Positions 16,833 to 26,536 of a stretch of DNA of 64,000 nt are shown here, in pieces (positions within the stretch are counted from its first letter, which is position 1; the number at the start of each line of letters is the position of its first letter). The notes below the pieces were generated by a model. It ran no database searches. It saw nothing but the letters and a program-made list of their open reading frames with translations, and was not told where the DNA came from. The position numbers and the translations under genes are program-made. Source of the stretch: Caryophanales bacterium. GTDB taxonomy: Bacteria > Bacillota_I > Bacilli_A > RF39 > UBA660. The DNA lies in the NCBI GenBank assembly GCA_016288795.1, contig JAEELI010000012.1, positions 35,961 through 99,960 on the forward strand, written 5' to 3'.

Positions 16833-18367
16833 TATTTATCCTCGATTCTTTGGAATAAGACTTTAGCTTCGCCAACATTTAAACTATTGTAATATCCAAA
16901 TTTATCTAATGAATCATAATCTCTATACTTTGTATTAATTATTTCAAATATATTATTAGCAGTTTCTGGTAAAAAAGCTTGTAATAAAACTGTTCCAAAT
17001 CTTATTGATTCAATTAAATTATATAAAACTGTTGATAATCTTTCTTTTTTACTTTCATCTTTAGCTAATATCCATGGTGTTGTTTCGTCAATATATTTAT
17101 TACATCTACTATATAATTCAAATATTTTATCAATAGCGTCAGCTACTCTAAGATTATTCATTTTTTCCTCAACAACACTTGGCAAATCTATTGCCATAGT
17201 AACTAATTCATCATCAATTTCTTCTTTAGAATCATAATTAATTACTACACCATCAAAATATTTATTAATCATACCTATTGTTCTATTAACTAAGTTTCCT
17301 AAATTGTTAGCTAGATAATTATTAATACTATCTATAAACAATTCTTTAGTCCATGTTCCATCACTTGAATAAGGCATTTCGTGCTCTAAATAGAATCTAA
17401 CTGCATCTATACCATATTCTTTTACAAGATCATCAGCATAAACAATATTACCTTTACTTTTACTCATCTTATCACTGCCAAATAATAACCATGGATGGCC
17501 AAATATTTTTTTAGGTAATGGTTCTCCTAATGCATGAAGCATTATAGGCCAATATATAGTATGAAATCTAAGTATATCTTTACCAATTAGATGAATATCA
17601 CATGGCCAATATTTATTATATTCCTTAGAACTTTGGCCATCTACTTGATAACCTAAGAAAGTAATGTAATTAGATAGGGCATCTATCCATACATAAATAA
17701 CATGATTAGTATTAAATGTAACTGGAATACCCCATTTAAAACTTGTTCTAGATACACATAAATCTTGTAAACCAGGGAGAATAAAGTTATTCATAATTTC
17801 ATTTTTTCTTGATTCCGGTTCAATAAATCCTGGATTATCATTTATATAGTCTTTTAACCATTCAGAGTATTTACTCATTTTAAAGAAATAAGCCTCTTCC
17901 TTAGCTTCGTGAACCTTTCCATTACAATCAGGACAATTTCCATCAACTAATTGGGATTCAGTCCAAAAAGATTCACAAGCAGAACAGTATAAACCTTTAT
18001 ATTCACCTAGATATATATCTCCTTTATCATATAACTTTTTGAAAATATCTTGAACTACTTTTTCATGTTTTTTATCTGTTGTTCTAACAAATTTATCATA
18101 ACTAACATTCATTATATCCCAGATACTTTTTATTTCATTAGCTATATTATCCACATATTCTTGTGGTGACATATTATTATCTTTAGCTTTATTCTCAATT
18201 TTTTCTCCATGTTCATCTGTTCCTGTTTGAAAATATACATCATATCCTTGTAATCTTTTATATCGCGCAATAGCGTCTGCTAAGACTGCTTCGTACGTAT
18301 TACCTATATGAGGCTTAGAAGAGGTGTAAGCTATTGCTGTAGATATATAAAACTTTTCCTTTTTCAT
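16832..18367 (-). CDS. metG: Methionyl-tRNA synthetase
   Basis: This class I synthetase charges tRNA-Met. The 511-residue protein carries the HIGH-type KPHIGNTYEAV near the N-terminus, a zinc-knuckle CSAC/CPDC pair (about 125-150), and KMSKSKGN (about 297-304). The C-terminal EMAP-like tRNA-binding domain present in many MetRS is missing; the protein ends after the helical anticodon domain. It follows dut by 13 nt and is coupled to tatD. A methionine T-box heads the transcript. Confidence 0.97.
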   Translation of the reverse strand: MKKEKFYISTAIAYTSSKPHIGNTYEAVLADAIARYKRLQGYDVYFQTGTDEHGEKIENKAKDNNMSPQEYVDNIANEIKSIWDIMNVSYDKFVRTTDKKHEKVVQDIFKKLYDKGDIYLGEYKGLYCSACESFWTESQLVDGNCPDCNGKVHEAKEEAYFFKMSKYSEWLKDYINDNPGFIEPESRKNEIMNNFILPGLQDLCVSRTSFKWGIPVTFNTNHVIYVWIDALSNYITFLGYQVDGQSSKEYNKYWPCDIHLIGKDILRFHTIYWPIMLHALGEPLPKKIFGHPWLLFGSDKMSKSKGNIVYADDLVKEYGIDAVRFYLEHEMPYSSDGTWTKELFIDSINNYLANNLGNLVNRTIGMINKYFDGVVINYDSKEEIDDELVTMAIDLPSVVEEKMNNLRVADAIDKIFELYSRCNKYIDETTPWILAKDESKKERLSTVLYNLIESIRFGTVLLQAFLPETANNIFEIINTKYRDYDSLDKFGYYNSLNVGEAKVLFQRIEDK

Positions 18368-18380
18368 AAATAATTCCTCC

Positions 18381-18860
18381 TTATTTTCCAGTGGAACCTA
18401 TTCCACCATTTCTTTCTTTTATAATTTCTTTTTCATTATCTACTACTAAATAATTAACAAATATGCCTTGGGCAATTTTATCGCCTTTGTTAATTATTAA
18501 ATCTTCATCTCCTAGATTAATTAATCTTATTTTAAAGTGTCCTTCATTATCCGGATTATTATAATAATCTTTATCAATAATGCCAACACTGTTGACTAGT
18601 GTAGTGTTATATTTATATCCGAATGAACTGCGACTATAAATAGTCAAAACTTCATTATCATTCATATTAACTTTAAGTCCTGTTCCGAAGGTCTCGGCCA
18701 CACCTTTTTTTAGCACTTTATCTTCTATGCTTTTAATATCATATCCTGCACTATACTTAGTAGATCTTCTAGGAATTTCAATACTATTATACAAATCTAA
18801 GTCATCACCAATATCTTTTTTAAATTGTTCATAGCTAATCTTTTCAAAATATCTACTCAT
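18381..18860 (-). CDS. dut: dUTP diphosphatase
   Basis: Dut hydrolyses dUTP to dUMP and keeps uracil out of DNA. All five trimeric-dUTPase motifs are readable: AGYDI (1), RSSFGYKY (2), GIIDKDYY (3), KGDKIAQGIF (4) and RNGGIGSTG (5, C-terminal arm). The 159-residue length is typical. GGAGG lies just upstream of the ATG. The notable point is its position directly behind a methionine T-box and just before metG, which places a dNTP-pool enzyme under methionyl-tRNA control. Confidence 0.95.
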   Translation of the reverse strand: MSRYFEKISYEQFKKDIGDDLDLYNSIEIPRRSTKYSAGYDIKSIEDKVLKKGVAETFGTGLKVNMNDNEVLTIYSRSSFGYKYNTTLVNSVGIIDKDYYNNPDNEGHFKIRLINLGDEDLIINKGDKIAQGIFVNYLVVDNEKEIIKERNGGIGSTGK

Positions 18861-18879
18861 TTTTCCTCCTAAATAAAAA

Positions 18880-19080
18880 AATCCATAAACTAAAGGACGA
18901 GAGAACCCGCGGTACCACCTTAATTTATGAATTTATCATACACTTTTATCTTTATCGCAGATATGCGCTTTAACTCCTAAGTTCATACCAAATTAGTTTT
19001 GTTATTAGTTTCCATCAACCACTAACTTTCTTTAAACATTCCTAATTCTAACACTTATTCCTCGTTAACTAGGTTTAGTT
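18880..19080 (-). ncRNA. T-box riboswitch, methionine type
   Basis: The minus-strand transcript contains the invariant T-box core AAGGTGGTACCGCGG (plus positions 18908-18922). A terminator follows it, in which CATAAATTAAGG pairs with CCTTTAGTTTATG before a seven-T run (to about 18880). Stem I shows the GUUGAUGGAAACUAAUAAC-like distal region. Its specifier bulge reads GGU-AUG-AAC, giving an AUG specifier, so the ligand is uncharged tRNA-Met. It lies between spoVT and dut and should control dut-metG-tatD. Confidence 0.9.
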
Positions 19081-19094
19081 TAGCATACATTTAA

Positions 19095-19601
19095 TTAGGA
19101 CGCAATATCTATTTTTTGAACTAATAGTTTTTGAATTATTTTAGCATATTTAATATCATCTTCATGATACTTATTGTTGCATATCATAACTAATCCCGAA
19201 GAGTCTTCCGTAGTAATAATGGGTATAATTGTCCAAAAACAATCAATATTATAATATGTTTCTTTTACTTTACTTTGATAAGACTCCCTACCATCTATTA
19301 ATTCTTTGTGTTTTGATGTAAGTTCTCCGTTATCAATATTCTTTGTTGAAACAATGATTCTTTCCCTATCACTTATAACAACATCAACTTCAAATACATC
19401 TTTTATAATTAAACATAGTTTTTCACTAAAAGGCTTGTAATTATCTAACTGAGAAAACTTATCAATAATAATTTTATTATCTTCAACAAATATTTCTAAA
19501 TTGTCTCCTTCTCTTATTCCTAGATTATATCTAATTTCTTTAGGAACAACAATTCTACCTAATTCGTCTATTTTTCTAGTAATACCACTTTTTTTCAACA
19601 C
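19095..19601 (-). CDS. spoVT: Stage V sporulation regulator SpoVT
   Basis: SpoVT is an AbrB-like forespore regulator. The N-terminal swapped-hairpin domain is clear: ITRKIDELGRIVVPKEIRYNLGIREGDNLEIFV (about 6-38). The C-terminal ~110 residues have the length and pattern of the GAF-like domain (VMICNNK near 145). Length 168 is close to the 178 of B. subtilis. It lies directly downstream of mfd, as in B. subtilis. An AbrB paralogue lacks the GAF domain, so SpoVT is preferred. Confidence 0.92.
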   Translation of the reverse strand: MLKKSGITRKIDELGRIVVPKEIRYNLGIREGDNLEIFVEDNKIIIDKFSQLDNYKPFSEKLCLIIKDVFEVDVVISDRERIIVSTKNIDNGELTSKHKELIDGRESYQSKVKETYYNIDCFWTIIPIITTEDSSGLVMICNNKYHEDDIKYAKIIQKLLVQKIDIAS

Positions 19602-19649
19602 TACTCACTCCATTCTTTAATAGTGTGAATAGTTTTTCCTTTATTATAC

Positions 19650-22600
19650 TTAATTGTCCTTGATACTAATCAGTAATTGAACTAAGTAATATATATAGTG
19701 TCTTTCTAAATTTTTATAGAATAGAGTTATTATTATATTTTTATGAATATATTGAATATTGAATTTAGAACTAATACTCATAGTTTCAAACAATAACTTA
19801 TCACCTTTTATGTTATTAGATAATTCCTCTGGAAGAACTATTTCTACCGTTCTATCAGTCTTTTTAATTCTAGTTATATTTAGTTCTTTAGCTAAGTAAC
19901 TAAAATATTCTTCATACATGTATATTTCCAATGTTTCACTAATAGGGCCAAATCTATCTACTAACTCTTCTTTAACATTTCTTAATTTTTCTAATGAATC
20001 TATTTCATTTATTTTTTGATGAATTTCTATTTTAATATCTTCATCTGATACATAGTTATCATCTATATGAGTTTCTACCTCAATTGGACTAGTTCCTTCT
20101 TCTTCATCACTTTCGACATATTCGCCTTTAGCTTTTTTTAGTTCATCTTCAACCATTTTCATATATAGTGAAATTCCTACAGAATCAACAAAACCTGCTT
20201 GATCACTACCAAAGATATCACCTGAACCACGTAAGGACAAATCGCGCATAGCTATTTTGTAACCTGATCCTAATTCAGTAAATTCCTTAATTGTTTGCAA
20301 TCTTTTTACCGCGATGTCATTTAACATTTTCTTATTATCATAAAGAAGATATGCGTAAGCAATTCTATTACTACGGCCAACTCTTCCTCTAATTTGATAT
20401 AATTGGCCTAACCCAAAATGATCGGCATTATACACAATTAAAGTGTTGGCATTAGCAATGTCTATACCATTTTCAATAATTGTTGTGCATATTAAAATAT
20501 CAAATTTATAATCAACAAAATCTTCCATTATTGTCTCTAATTTTTCTTTCGTCATTTTGCCATGGGCGTAAGCAATTCTTGCTTCAGGAACTAATTTTTG
20601 GATTTTATCGACAATTGTATCTAAAGTTTCTATTTTATTATAAAGAATAAATATTTGACCATGACGAGATAGTTCTTTATAAATAACATCTTTTACTAAT
20701 AAATCATTTTCATTAACAACATAAGTTTGAACTGGATATCTATTTACTGGAGCTGAGTCTATAATAGATAAATCTCTTAAACCGGATAGAGCCATTTTTA
20801 ATGTTCTTGGAATTGGAGTTGCAGATAAAGTTAAGACATTAACATCATTTTTTAATTCTTTTATTTTTTCTTTGTGTTGAACGCCAAAACGTTGTTCTTC
20901 ATCAACTATTAAAAGACCTAATTTAGATGGTTTAATATCATTGCTTAAAATTCTATGTGTTCCCACTAAAATATCTATTGTTCCCTTTTCTAATTTACTT
21001 AATATTTCTTTTTCTTCTTTTGCTGTAGTAAATCTATTTAATAATCTTATCTCTACAGGAATATCTTTAAATCTTTCTTTTAAAACGTTGTATTGTTGCT
21101 TAGATAAGATAGTTGTAGGACATAAATACATAACTTGTTTATTATTTAAGACTGTTTTAAAGATACCTCTCATAGCAACTTCGGTTTTACCAAAACCAAC
21201 ATCACCACATAGTAATCTATCCATTGGAACAGATGATTTTAAATCATTATTTATTTCCTCGATTGCTTTGGTTTGATCCCTTGTTTCTTCGTAAGGGAAA
21301 GCTGAAGCAAACAAGGCTTCTTCTGGATAATCTTTATATGCTGGGCCTTTAATACTTGCTCTTTTTGAATATAATGCAAGCAATTCTTGAGAAATGTCTT
21401 TAGCCTTAGACTTAATATAAGTTTTGGTTTTAGCCCAACTGGTAGAATTTAACTTATTTAATTTTGGTTTAACTCCATCTTTATCTGAATATTTGTAAAT
21501 ATTATTTATTTTTTCTACCGGAACATATATTTTATCATTACCATCATAAAGTAGTTGAATATAGTCTTTTTTTAATCCATCTTTTGTTAGTGAAACAAGA
21601 CCATTATATATTCCAATTCCGTGGTTAATATGAACTACATAGTCCCCTTTAATTAAATCATTATAACTCTTTATTTTTTTACCAATTCTTAAATTATTTT
21701 TATAAAGTGTTTGAGTTGGAACATGAACTCCTATATCATTTTCACCAATACAAACAATGTTATTGAATATAAATCCTTTAGTAATAGCTCTTTTAATAAT
21801 ATTTGCACTAGGAAGTAATGATTTAATCTTTTTTATTTGTTTATCTTTATTTAGAAAGAAATATATTTCTTTATTCTCTTTTTTCCACTTGCTATAAGTA
21901 TCTTTTAGTAATTCAAAATTTTCATTAAATCCATTTAACTCACCAGAAATAAAATCGGTTGGATTATTTATGGTATCGATAAATAACTCATATCGAGGAT
22001 GTATTTCTTCAATATTAAACATGTATTTTTCATTTTTATTATTGGATTCATTATATGACATTATTTCTTCGTGTAGCTTTTTATATGCTATATTTATTTG
22101 ATCTTTATTGTAAAAAACCACTATTCCATTATTTGTCCAATCATATAAAGAGTTTTTATCTGATGTTGCTATTTCTTGAAAATTCTTTATTGTTATCTTT
22201 TTTATCTCTTCTACAGTTCTTTGGGTATTTTCATCAAAATATCTGATTGTTTCAATTGTATTTCCAAATAATTCTAATCTAATTGGGTGATCTTCATTTA
22301 TCGGAAATATATCGATAATATATCCACGCACAGAGTATTCTCCAGTTGAAGTAACTAGTGATTCTCTTTTATAACCAAAGTCATCTAATTTAGATATTAA
22401 TTCATCTCGATTAATTGTAGAGTTTTTACTCAACTCTATTGTGTTTTCAACACTCTTGCTTGGTAAATATTTTAAATATCCCATAAGATTTGTTATAATT
22501 ACTAACTTTTCATCTTTTAATCTATCTAGGGTACTTATTCTTCCTAATTCGAACTCAGGTGATTTAGCAATTACCCTTGAGGTAATAAAATCATCCATAG

Positions 22601-22796
22601 GAAATAGGGAAACGTTATTCATATGAGGACTAATATAGTTATATAATTTATTACTATCATACAAATTGCTAGTAACTAAAATTATATTCTTATTCTCTTT
22701 TTTAAATAATTCTTCAACGTAAAAGGAGATTAACTCATTAGTTAATCCGTATGTTACAGAACCATTTTTAAAATCAAAATATTTACTAAAATTCAT
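19650..22796 (-). CDS. mfd: Transcription-repair coupling factor Mfd
   Basis: Mfd removes RNA polymerase stalled at lesions and recruits UvrA. The 1048-residue protein has the UvrB-homology region with SVRGYIIDIFP, the RNAP-interacting domain beginning GDYVVHINHGIGIYNG (about 385), and the RecG-like motor. The motor's Walker A is CGDVGFGKTEVAMR, with DEEQRFG, LSATPIPRTL and QIRGRVGRSNR. It is about 130 residues shorter than B. subtilis Mfd, mostly by compact linkers. It follows pth by 7 nt and precedes spoVT, matching the canonical pth-mfd-spoVT order. Confidence 0.97.
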   Translation of the reverse strand: MNFSKYFDFKNGSVTYGLTNELISFYVEELFKKENKNIILVTSNLYDSNKLYNYISPHMNNVSLFPMDDFITSRVIAKSPEFELGRISTLDRLKDEKLVIITNLMGYLKYLPSKSVENTIELSKNSTINRDELISKLDDFGYKRESLVTSTGEYSVRGYIIDIFPINEDHPIRLELFGNTIETIRYFDENTQRTVEEIKKITIKNFQEIATSDKNSLYDWTNNGIVVFYNKDQINIAYKKLHEEIMSYNESNNKNEKYMFNIEEIHPRYELFIDTINNPTDFISGELNGFNENFELLKDTYSKWKKENKEIYFFLNKDKQIKKIKSLLPSANIIKRAITKGFIFNNIVCIGENDIGVHVPTQTLYKNNLRIGKKIKSYNDLIKGDYVVHINHGIGIYNGLVSLTKDGLKKDYIQLLYDGNDKIYVPVEKINNIYKYSDKDGVKPKLNKLNSTSWAKTKTYIKSKAKDISQELLALYSKRASIKGPAYKDYPEEALFASAFPYEETRDQTKAIEEINNDLKSSVPMDRLLCGDVGFGKTEVAMRGIFKTVLNNKQVMYLCPTTILSKQQYNVLKERFKDIPVEIRLLNRFTTAKEEKEILSKLEKGTIDILVGTHRILSNDIKPSKLGLLIVDEEQRFGVQHKEKIKELKNDVNVLTLSATPIPRTLKMALSGLRDLSIIDSAPVNRYPVQTYVVNENDLLVKDVIYKELSRHGQIFILYNKIETLDTIVDKIQKLVPEARIAYAHGKMTKEKLETIMEDFVDYKFDILICTTIIENGIDIANANTLIVYNADHFGLGQLYQIRGRVGRSNRIAYAYLLYDNKKMLNDIAVKRLQTIKEFTELGSGYKIAMRDLSLRGSGDIFGSDQAGFVDSVGISLYMKMVEDELKKAKGEYVESDEEEGTSPIEVETHIDDNYVSDEDIKIEIHQKINEIDSLEKLRNVKEELVDRFGPISETLEIYMYEEYFSYLAKELNITRIKKTDRTVEIVLPEELSNNIKGDKLLFETMSISSKFNIQYIHKNIIITLFYKNLERHYIYYLVQLLISIKDN

Positions 22797-22803
22797 ATGA
22801 CTC

Positions 22804-23355
22804 CTAGCGATTATTATAAGTAACCATTGTTTTTTCTATTCCCTCATTAATAAATGAATCTATAATTTCATTAAATACATCAAAATTTACCATTATTTCT
22901 TTTAATTCTTTTGATGAAAAAGAACTTAAAACATATTTATCTGTTGGAATACATTCACTTTTTCCAATACCAATCTTTAATCTAGCAAATTCCATAGAAT
23001 TTAGCTCACTTATGATTGATTTTATACCATTGTGACCACCAGACGAACTATTTTTCTTAATTTTATAACTTCCCACTGGTAAGTCTAAATCATCATGAAT
23101 AATTAAAACATCCTCAATAGGAACTTTATAATATTTAATTAATTTTTTTACTGATAATCCCGAAAGATTCATATATGTTAGTGGTTTTGCAAAGATTATT
23201 TTTTCACCATTTTTTTCTTCAACATAAACATAAGCTTCATGTTTTAATTTATATGAAACTTTACCTAAATAATTATCTATAACCATAAATCCTAAATTAT
23301 GACGTGTTTTTTTATACTCACGTCCAGGATTACCTAATCCAACAATTAATTTCAT
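22804..23355 (-). CDS. pth: Peptidyl-tRNA hydrolase
   Basis: Pth recycles peptidyl-tRNA released by abortive translation. The 183-residue product has the family motifs GLGNPGREYKKTRHNLGFMVID (catalytic His about residue 20), PLTYMNLSG and DDLDLPVG followed by SSSGGHNGIKSI. Length is normal. The start overlaps the trmN6-like stop by 4 nt, and mfd follows after 7 nt. The pair is the usual pth-mfd block. Confidence 0.97.
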   Translation of the reverse strand: MKLIVGLGNPGREYKKTRHNLGFMVIDNYLGKVSYKLKHEAYVYVEEKNGEKIIFAKPLTYMNLSGLSVKKLIKYYKVPIEDVLIIHDDLDLPVGSYKIKKNSSSGGHNGIKSIISELNSMEFARLKIGIGKSECIPTDKYVLSSFSSKELKEIMVNFDVFNEIIDSFINEGIEKTMVTYNNR

Positions 23356-24062
23356 ATTTCCTCCTTAAATAGATTTTGATATGTTTTTAATTCTTCTATT
23401 ACAATTATATCATTCATTTTAATTCCCATTCTAGAGTCCTTAATACATTTTACCAATGCAATGGTGGGTTTTCTTATTTCTTTGGTCTTTATTAATTGAA
23501 TTACTTTAACATTAAGACGATATTTGTTTCCCAAAATAATAATTTCATCTAGTCTTTCAACACGATGAACTAAATAAAACTCTCCACCTGTTTGAAGATG
23601 GCTTGAAGCAATAGCAAATATTTCCTCTAAAGTAATAGCAATTTCATGTCTTGCTATAGCCAAAGATTCGCTTTCATTTACATTACTATTTTCATTTACT
23701 CTAAAATATGGGGGATTGCATGTAATTATATCATATTTTTTATTAAAATGATTATCTATATTTTTTATAGAGTCATTCACTATATTGATATTATCCATAT
23801 TATTATATTTTATAGACTTTAGGCCTAGATTATATATTAAATCTTGAATTTCTATTGCGTCAATGTGAGCATTTGTTTTGGTTCTCAAAATCATAGGAAT
23901 AACGGCATTGCCTGTGCATAAATCTAAAATATTCTTAGTTTTATTCTTAACGTTGACAAACTCAGCCAATAAAACTGAATCTAAAGAAAACTTAAAACTA
24001 TCAGGAGATTGATATATTTTTAAGTTTTTATAATCGAATAAATCATTTAGAACTTCGTTCAT
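23352..24062 (-). CDS. N6-adenine tRNA methyltransferase, TrmN6/YabB family
   Basis: The product is a SAM-dependent methyltransferase of the small N6-adenine group. It carries LDLCTGNAVIPM (motif I, about 45-56), CNPPYFR (motif IV, NPPY), and IARHEIAITLEEI as in YabB/TrmN6. The B. subtilis homologue sits beside yabA and yaaT in the dnaX-holB region, and here it directly follows ricT. I chose ATG 24062, which has GGAAAG 5 nt upstream, over TTG 24074. The exact tRNA target is inferred from family only. yabA, which separates these genes in B. subtilis, is missing. Confidence 0.85.
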   Translation of the reverse strand: MNEVLNDLFDYKNLKIYQSPDSFKFSLDSVLLAEFVNVKNKTKNILDLCTGNAVIPMILRTKTNAHIDAIEIQDLIYNLGLKSIKYNNMDNINIVNDSIKNIDNHFNKKYDIITCNPPYFRVNENSNVNESESLAIARHEIAITLEEIFAIASSHLQTGGEFYLVHRVERLDEIIILGNKYRLNVKVIQLIKTKEIRKPTIALVKCIKDSRMGIKMNDIIVIEELKTYQNLFKEEI

Positions 24063-24831
24063 TAGGCTTTCCAAACTCTACCTCTTCTTTAATGCTGCCG
24101 ACAATGGCCTTACATTTTCTATTTAATATATCGACGCTTATAACTTTTCCTTCTCCACTGCTAGTTTTAATTGTATCTCCAATACTAGGCATACCTTTTG
24201 AACAGGCTACATAGTTTTCATCTTCATATTGTAAACAACAAAGAAGTCTTCCACATACTCCATTTATTTTTGAAGGATTTAGAGCAAGATTTTGATTTTT
24301 AGCCATATTCATAGATATGGCATCAATGTGATCTAGAAATCTTGCACAGCATAATCTTTGCCCACATACACCTATTCCATCTACTTCTTTAGCTTTATCC
24401 CTTGCACCAACTTGCCTCAATTCTATTCTAGTTCGGTAAATACTAGCTAATTTCTTGGCTAATTCTCGGAAATCTATTCTTTCATCAGCAACAAAACTAA
24501 ACATTAATTGATTCTTATCAAATGTCCAATCGGCATTTAAAATATTCATATTCAATTCTAACTTTTTAGCAATTTCTTTGCATTTTTTTAAAGCTTCTAT
24601 ATTTTCTTTTTGAATTTTATGATAAGTCTTTTCGTCTTCCTTTGTAGCTAATCTGATGATAGATTTATAAATGTTATTCTTTGCATCTTCTTCAATTATT
24701 TTATTTATCTTTCCATATTGAAGACCTCTTTCAGTTTCAACTATTACTTTATCATCAACACTATAATTATCCTCACCATTGAAATAGTAACCTTTACCAT
24801 TTAATTTAAATATTACACTAAATACCTTCAT
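24043..24831 (-). CDS. ricT: PSP1-domain protein RicT (YaaT)
   Basis: RicT is the PSP1-domain subunit of the Fe-S-containing Y-complex that affects RNase Y, competence and sporulation in B. subtilis. The 262-residue product has the double-cysteine signature of the family: VCGQRLCCARF and VCGRLLCCLQYED (about residues 150-200), with conserved GARDKAK nearby. It lies directly after holB with a 14-nt overlap. Partners RicA and RicF are not in the window. Confidence 0.92.
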   Translation of the reverse strand: MKVFSVIFKLNGKGYYFNGEDNYSVDDKVIVETERGLQYGKINKIIEEDAKNNIYKSIIRLATKEDEKTYHKIQKENIEALKKCKEIAKKLELNMNILNADWTFDKNQLMFSFVADERIDFRELAKKLASIYRTRIELRQVGARDKAKEVDGIGVCGQRLCCARFLDHIDAISMNMAKNQNLALNPSKINGVCGRLLCCLQYEDENYVACSKGMPSIGDTIKTSSGEGKVISVDILNRKCKAIVGSIKEEVEFGKPNERSSK

Positions 24832-25684
24832 TATTTATTCCATCCATTTCTAATACAAATCTGTCCAATAGCAATTCTATATTAACGTTATAGTTTATTT
24901 GACCAAGTATTTTAATGATTAAATCAACCTTTCTTTTTAGTTTAGTTGGAGAATTGCTTTTTAAATAATTATAATTATTATACTTGTTTTCTATATTATA
25001 ACAATTATTACAATAATTTTGATAAATATCTAATAATATTTTCAATATTATTTTTATATCTTCTCTTTCCATTTCACTAAAGTATTTTTTATTATAAAGA
25101 ATTAATTCTTTTCTTTCTACTTCCAAATCATTCAAATAATTTGACACAATCTCAATGAGTTCATCAAATTTATCCTTATCAATGTCTAAGTCCTCAAATA
25201 ACTCGTTTTGGAATATTATGTCTATTTGCTGACACCTACTTTGAATTGTTGGCAAAACATTATCCAAATGATTAGTAATAAAGAATCCTATAACATTATC
25301 TGAAGGCTCCTCTAAAAATTTTAATATTGTATTGGCAGATTCCTTATTCATTTTTTCACATTGATTAATAATGTAAATATTTTTGTTTGTTATTTGAGAT
25401 GATTTTGAAAAAATATTTCTTAATTCCAAAACTTGATTCTTTTTTATAAGTGCCCCATCAGGATTTATTATTTTTAAACTTGGAAGAGCATTAATATCTA
25501 TTAAATGACATAAAGAACATTTATTGCATTTTTCTGAATACTCATCATCACAAAAAAGGTTCTTTATAACATTTAAAAGAACTTCCATACATTTTTGATT
25601 ATTATTTGTGGATATTAAATAAGCATGTGCTAATCTATCCTCATGGTAATAATCAATCAATTTTTCTAATTCAGTTTTATTAAT
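24818..25684 (-). CDS. holB: DNA polymerase III delta-prime subunit
   Basis: Delta-prime is the ATPase-inactive clamp-loader stator. RLAHAYLIST (the usual HAYLF), a CNKCSLC zinc knuckle (about 50-60) and NIYIINQCEKMNKESANTILKFLEEPSDN (about 100-130) identify it. No GKT Walker A is present, as expected for delta-prime. The frame has no normal start near a ribosome-binding site. AGGAGG (within the bofA stop) lies 5 nt upstream of an ATT at 25684, giving the usual N-terminal length; a TTG at 25660 is the alternative. The ATT start is an inference. Order bofA-holB-ricT is typical. Confidence 0.9.
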   Translation of the reverse strand: MNKTELEKLIDYYHEDRLAHAYLISTNNNQKCMEVLLNVIKNLFCDDEYSEKCNKCSLCHLIDINALPSLKIINPDGALIKKNQVLELRNIFSKSSQITNKNIYIINQCEKMNKESANTILKFLEEPSDNVIGFFITNHLDNVLPTIQSRCQQIDIIFQNELFEDLDIDKDKFDELIEIVSNYLNDLEVERKELILYNKKYFSEMEREDIKIILKILLDIYQNYCNNCYNIENKYNNYNYLKSNSPTKLKRKVDLIIKILGQINYNVNIELLLDRFVLEMDGINNEGI

Positions 25685-25693
25685 AATTTCCTC

Positions 25694-25879
25694 CTATTTT
25701 ATTAGAAAGAAAATCGCAAATAATGATAATAAACCAGGAACCCCTAAGATAGACGTTATTCCAATCGTGATCATATTAATTGGAAAATATATTCCAGTAA
25801 ATCTTAACCCAACATTTATTCCATATATTATTCCAAAAGCAAACACGATTTTTCTTATTATTATTCCAATTTTTTTCAA
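25694..25879 (-). CDS. bofA: Pro-sigma-K processing inhibitor BofA-like protein
   Basis: BofA sits in the outer forespore membrane and holds back the SpoIVFB protease. This 61-residue product has two membrane segments (about 8-27 and 34-58). The conserved loop-helix ILGVPGLLSLFAIF near the C-terminus identifies the BofA family. B. subtilis BofA is 87 residues, so this one is shortened at the N-terminus. It starts with TTG, preceded by GGGTGAT. It follows recR as in B. subtilis. Confidence 0.82.
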   Translation of the reverse strand: MKKIGIIIRKIVFAFGIIYGINVGLRFTGIYFPINMITIGITSILGVPGLLSLFAIFFLIK

Positions 25880-25931
25880 TTGTTATCACCCAATAAATAA
25901 TATTAATTATTATTATATTTATTCTTGGTAA

Positions 25932-26534
25932 CTAGTCTGATATCTTTTTACGATCTTCTAACGCTTTATCCAAAGTTATTATATCTAAATAGTCTATTTC
26001 TGCTCCGATTGGTATTCCATATGATAATCTAGATATGGTAACTTTCTTATTTTCAAATATCTTTTTTATATACAGTGTTGTTGTCTCACCTTCAATTGAA
26101 GATTTCAAAGCTAAAATTATCTCCGGATTTTCTAATTTTTCCACTCTTTTAACTAAATTAGATATATTAATATCTTCTGGCCCAACACCATCCATTGGTG
26201 ATATTAATCCATTCAGAACGTGATATACACCTTGGAAATTACCAACTTTTTCAAAAGAAAATACACTCTTATAATCCTCAATGACACATATTAAATTATG
26301 ATTTCTATTTTCATTTGCACATATTGAACAAATATCATTTTCTGTTAAATGTCCACATTCTGAACAAGGATGTAATTTTTCTTTTGCTAAAGTGATATTA
26401 ATTGAAAAGTCGTTTATATCTTTTTCTGACATATCTAAAGTGGCTAAAGCCATTCTTTCAGCAGACTTTTCTCCTATACCAGGTAACTTCTTATAATAAT
26501 CAATTAATTTTTGCAATAATTCAGGATATATCAT
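25932..26534 (-). CDS. recR: Recombination protein RecR
   Basis: RecR acts with RecF and RecO in loading RecA at gaps. The 200-residue product has the N-terminal helix-hairpin-helix (LPGIGEKSAERMAL), the four-cysteine zinc motif CSECG..CSIC (about 58-76) and a Toprim domain with the conserved VIEDYKSV and LALKSSIEGETTTLYI stretches. RecF is encoded 8 kb away in the same window. It is in the conserved dnaX-ebfC-recR block, 2 nt after ebfC. Confidence 0.97.
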   Translation of the reverse strand: MIYPELLQKLIDYYKKLPGIGEKSAERMALATLDMSEKDINDFSINITLAKEKLHPCSECGHLTENDICSICANENRNHNLICVIEDYKSVFSFEKVGNFQGVYHVLNGLISPMDGVGPEDINISNLVKRVEKLENPEIILALKSSIEGETTTLYIKKIFENKKVTISRLSYGIPIGAEIDYLDIITLDKALEDRKKISD

Positions 26535-26536
26535 AA

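Noticed and set aside
20941..21276. Plus-strand frame of 111 codons inside mfd
   Set aside because: Shadow of the mfd coding strand; composition is that of an antisense AT-rich frame and it lacks a ribosome-binding site.
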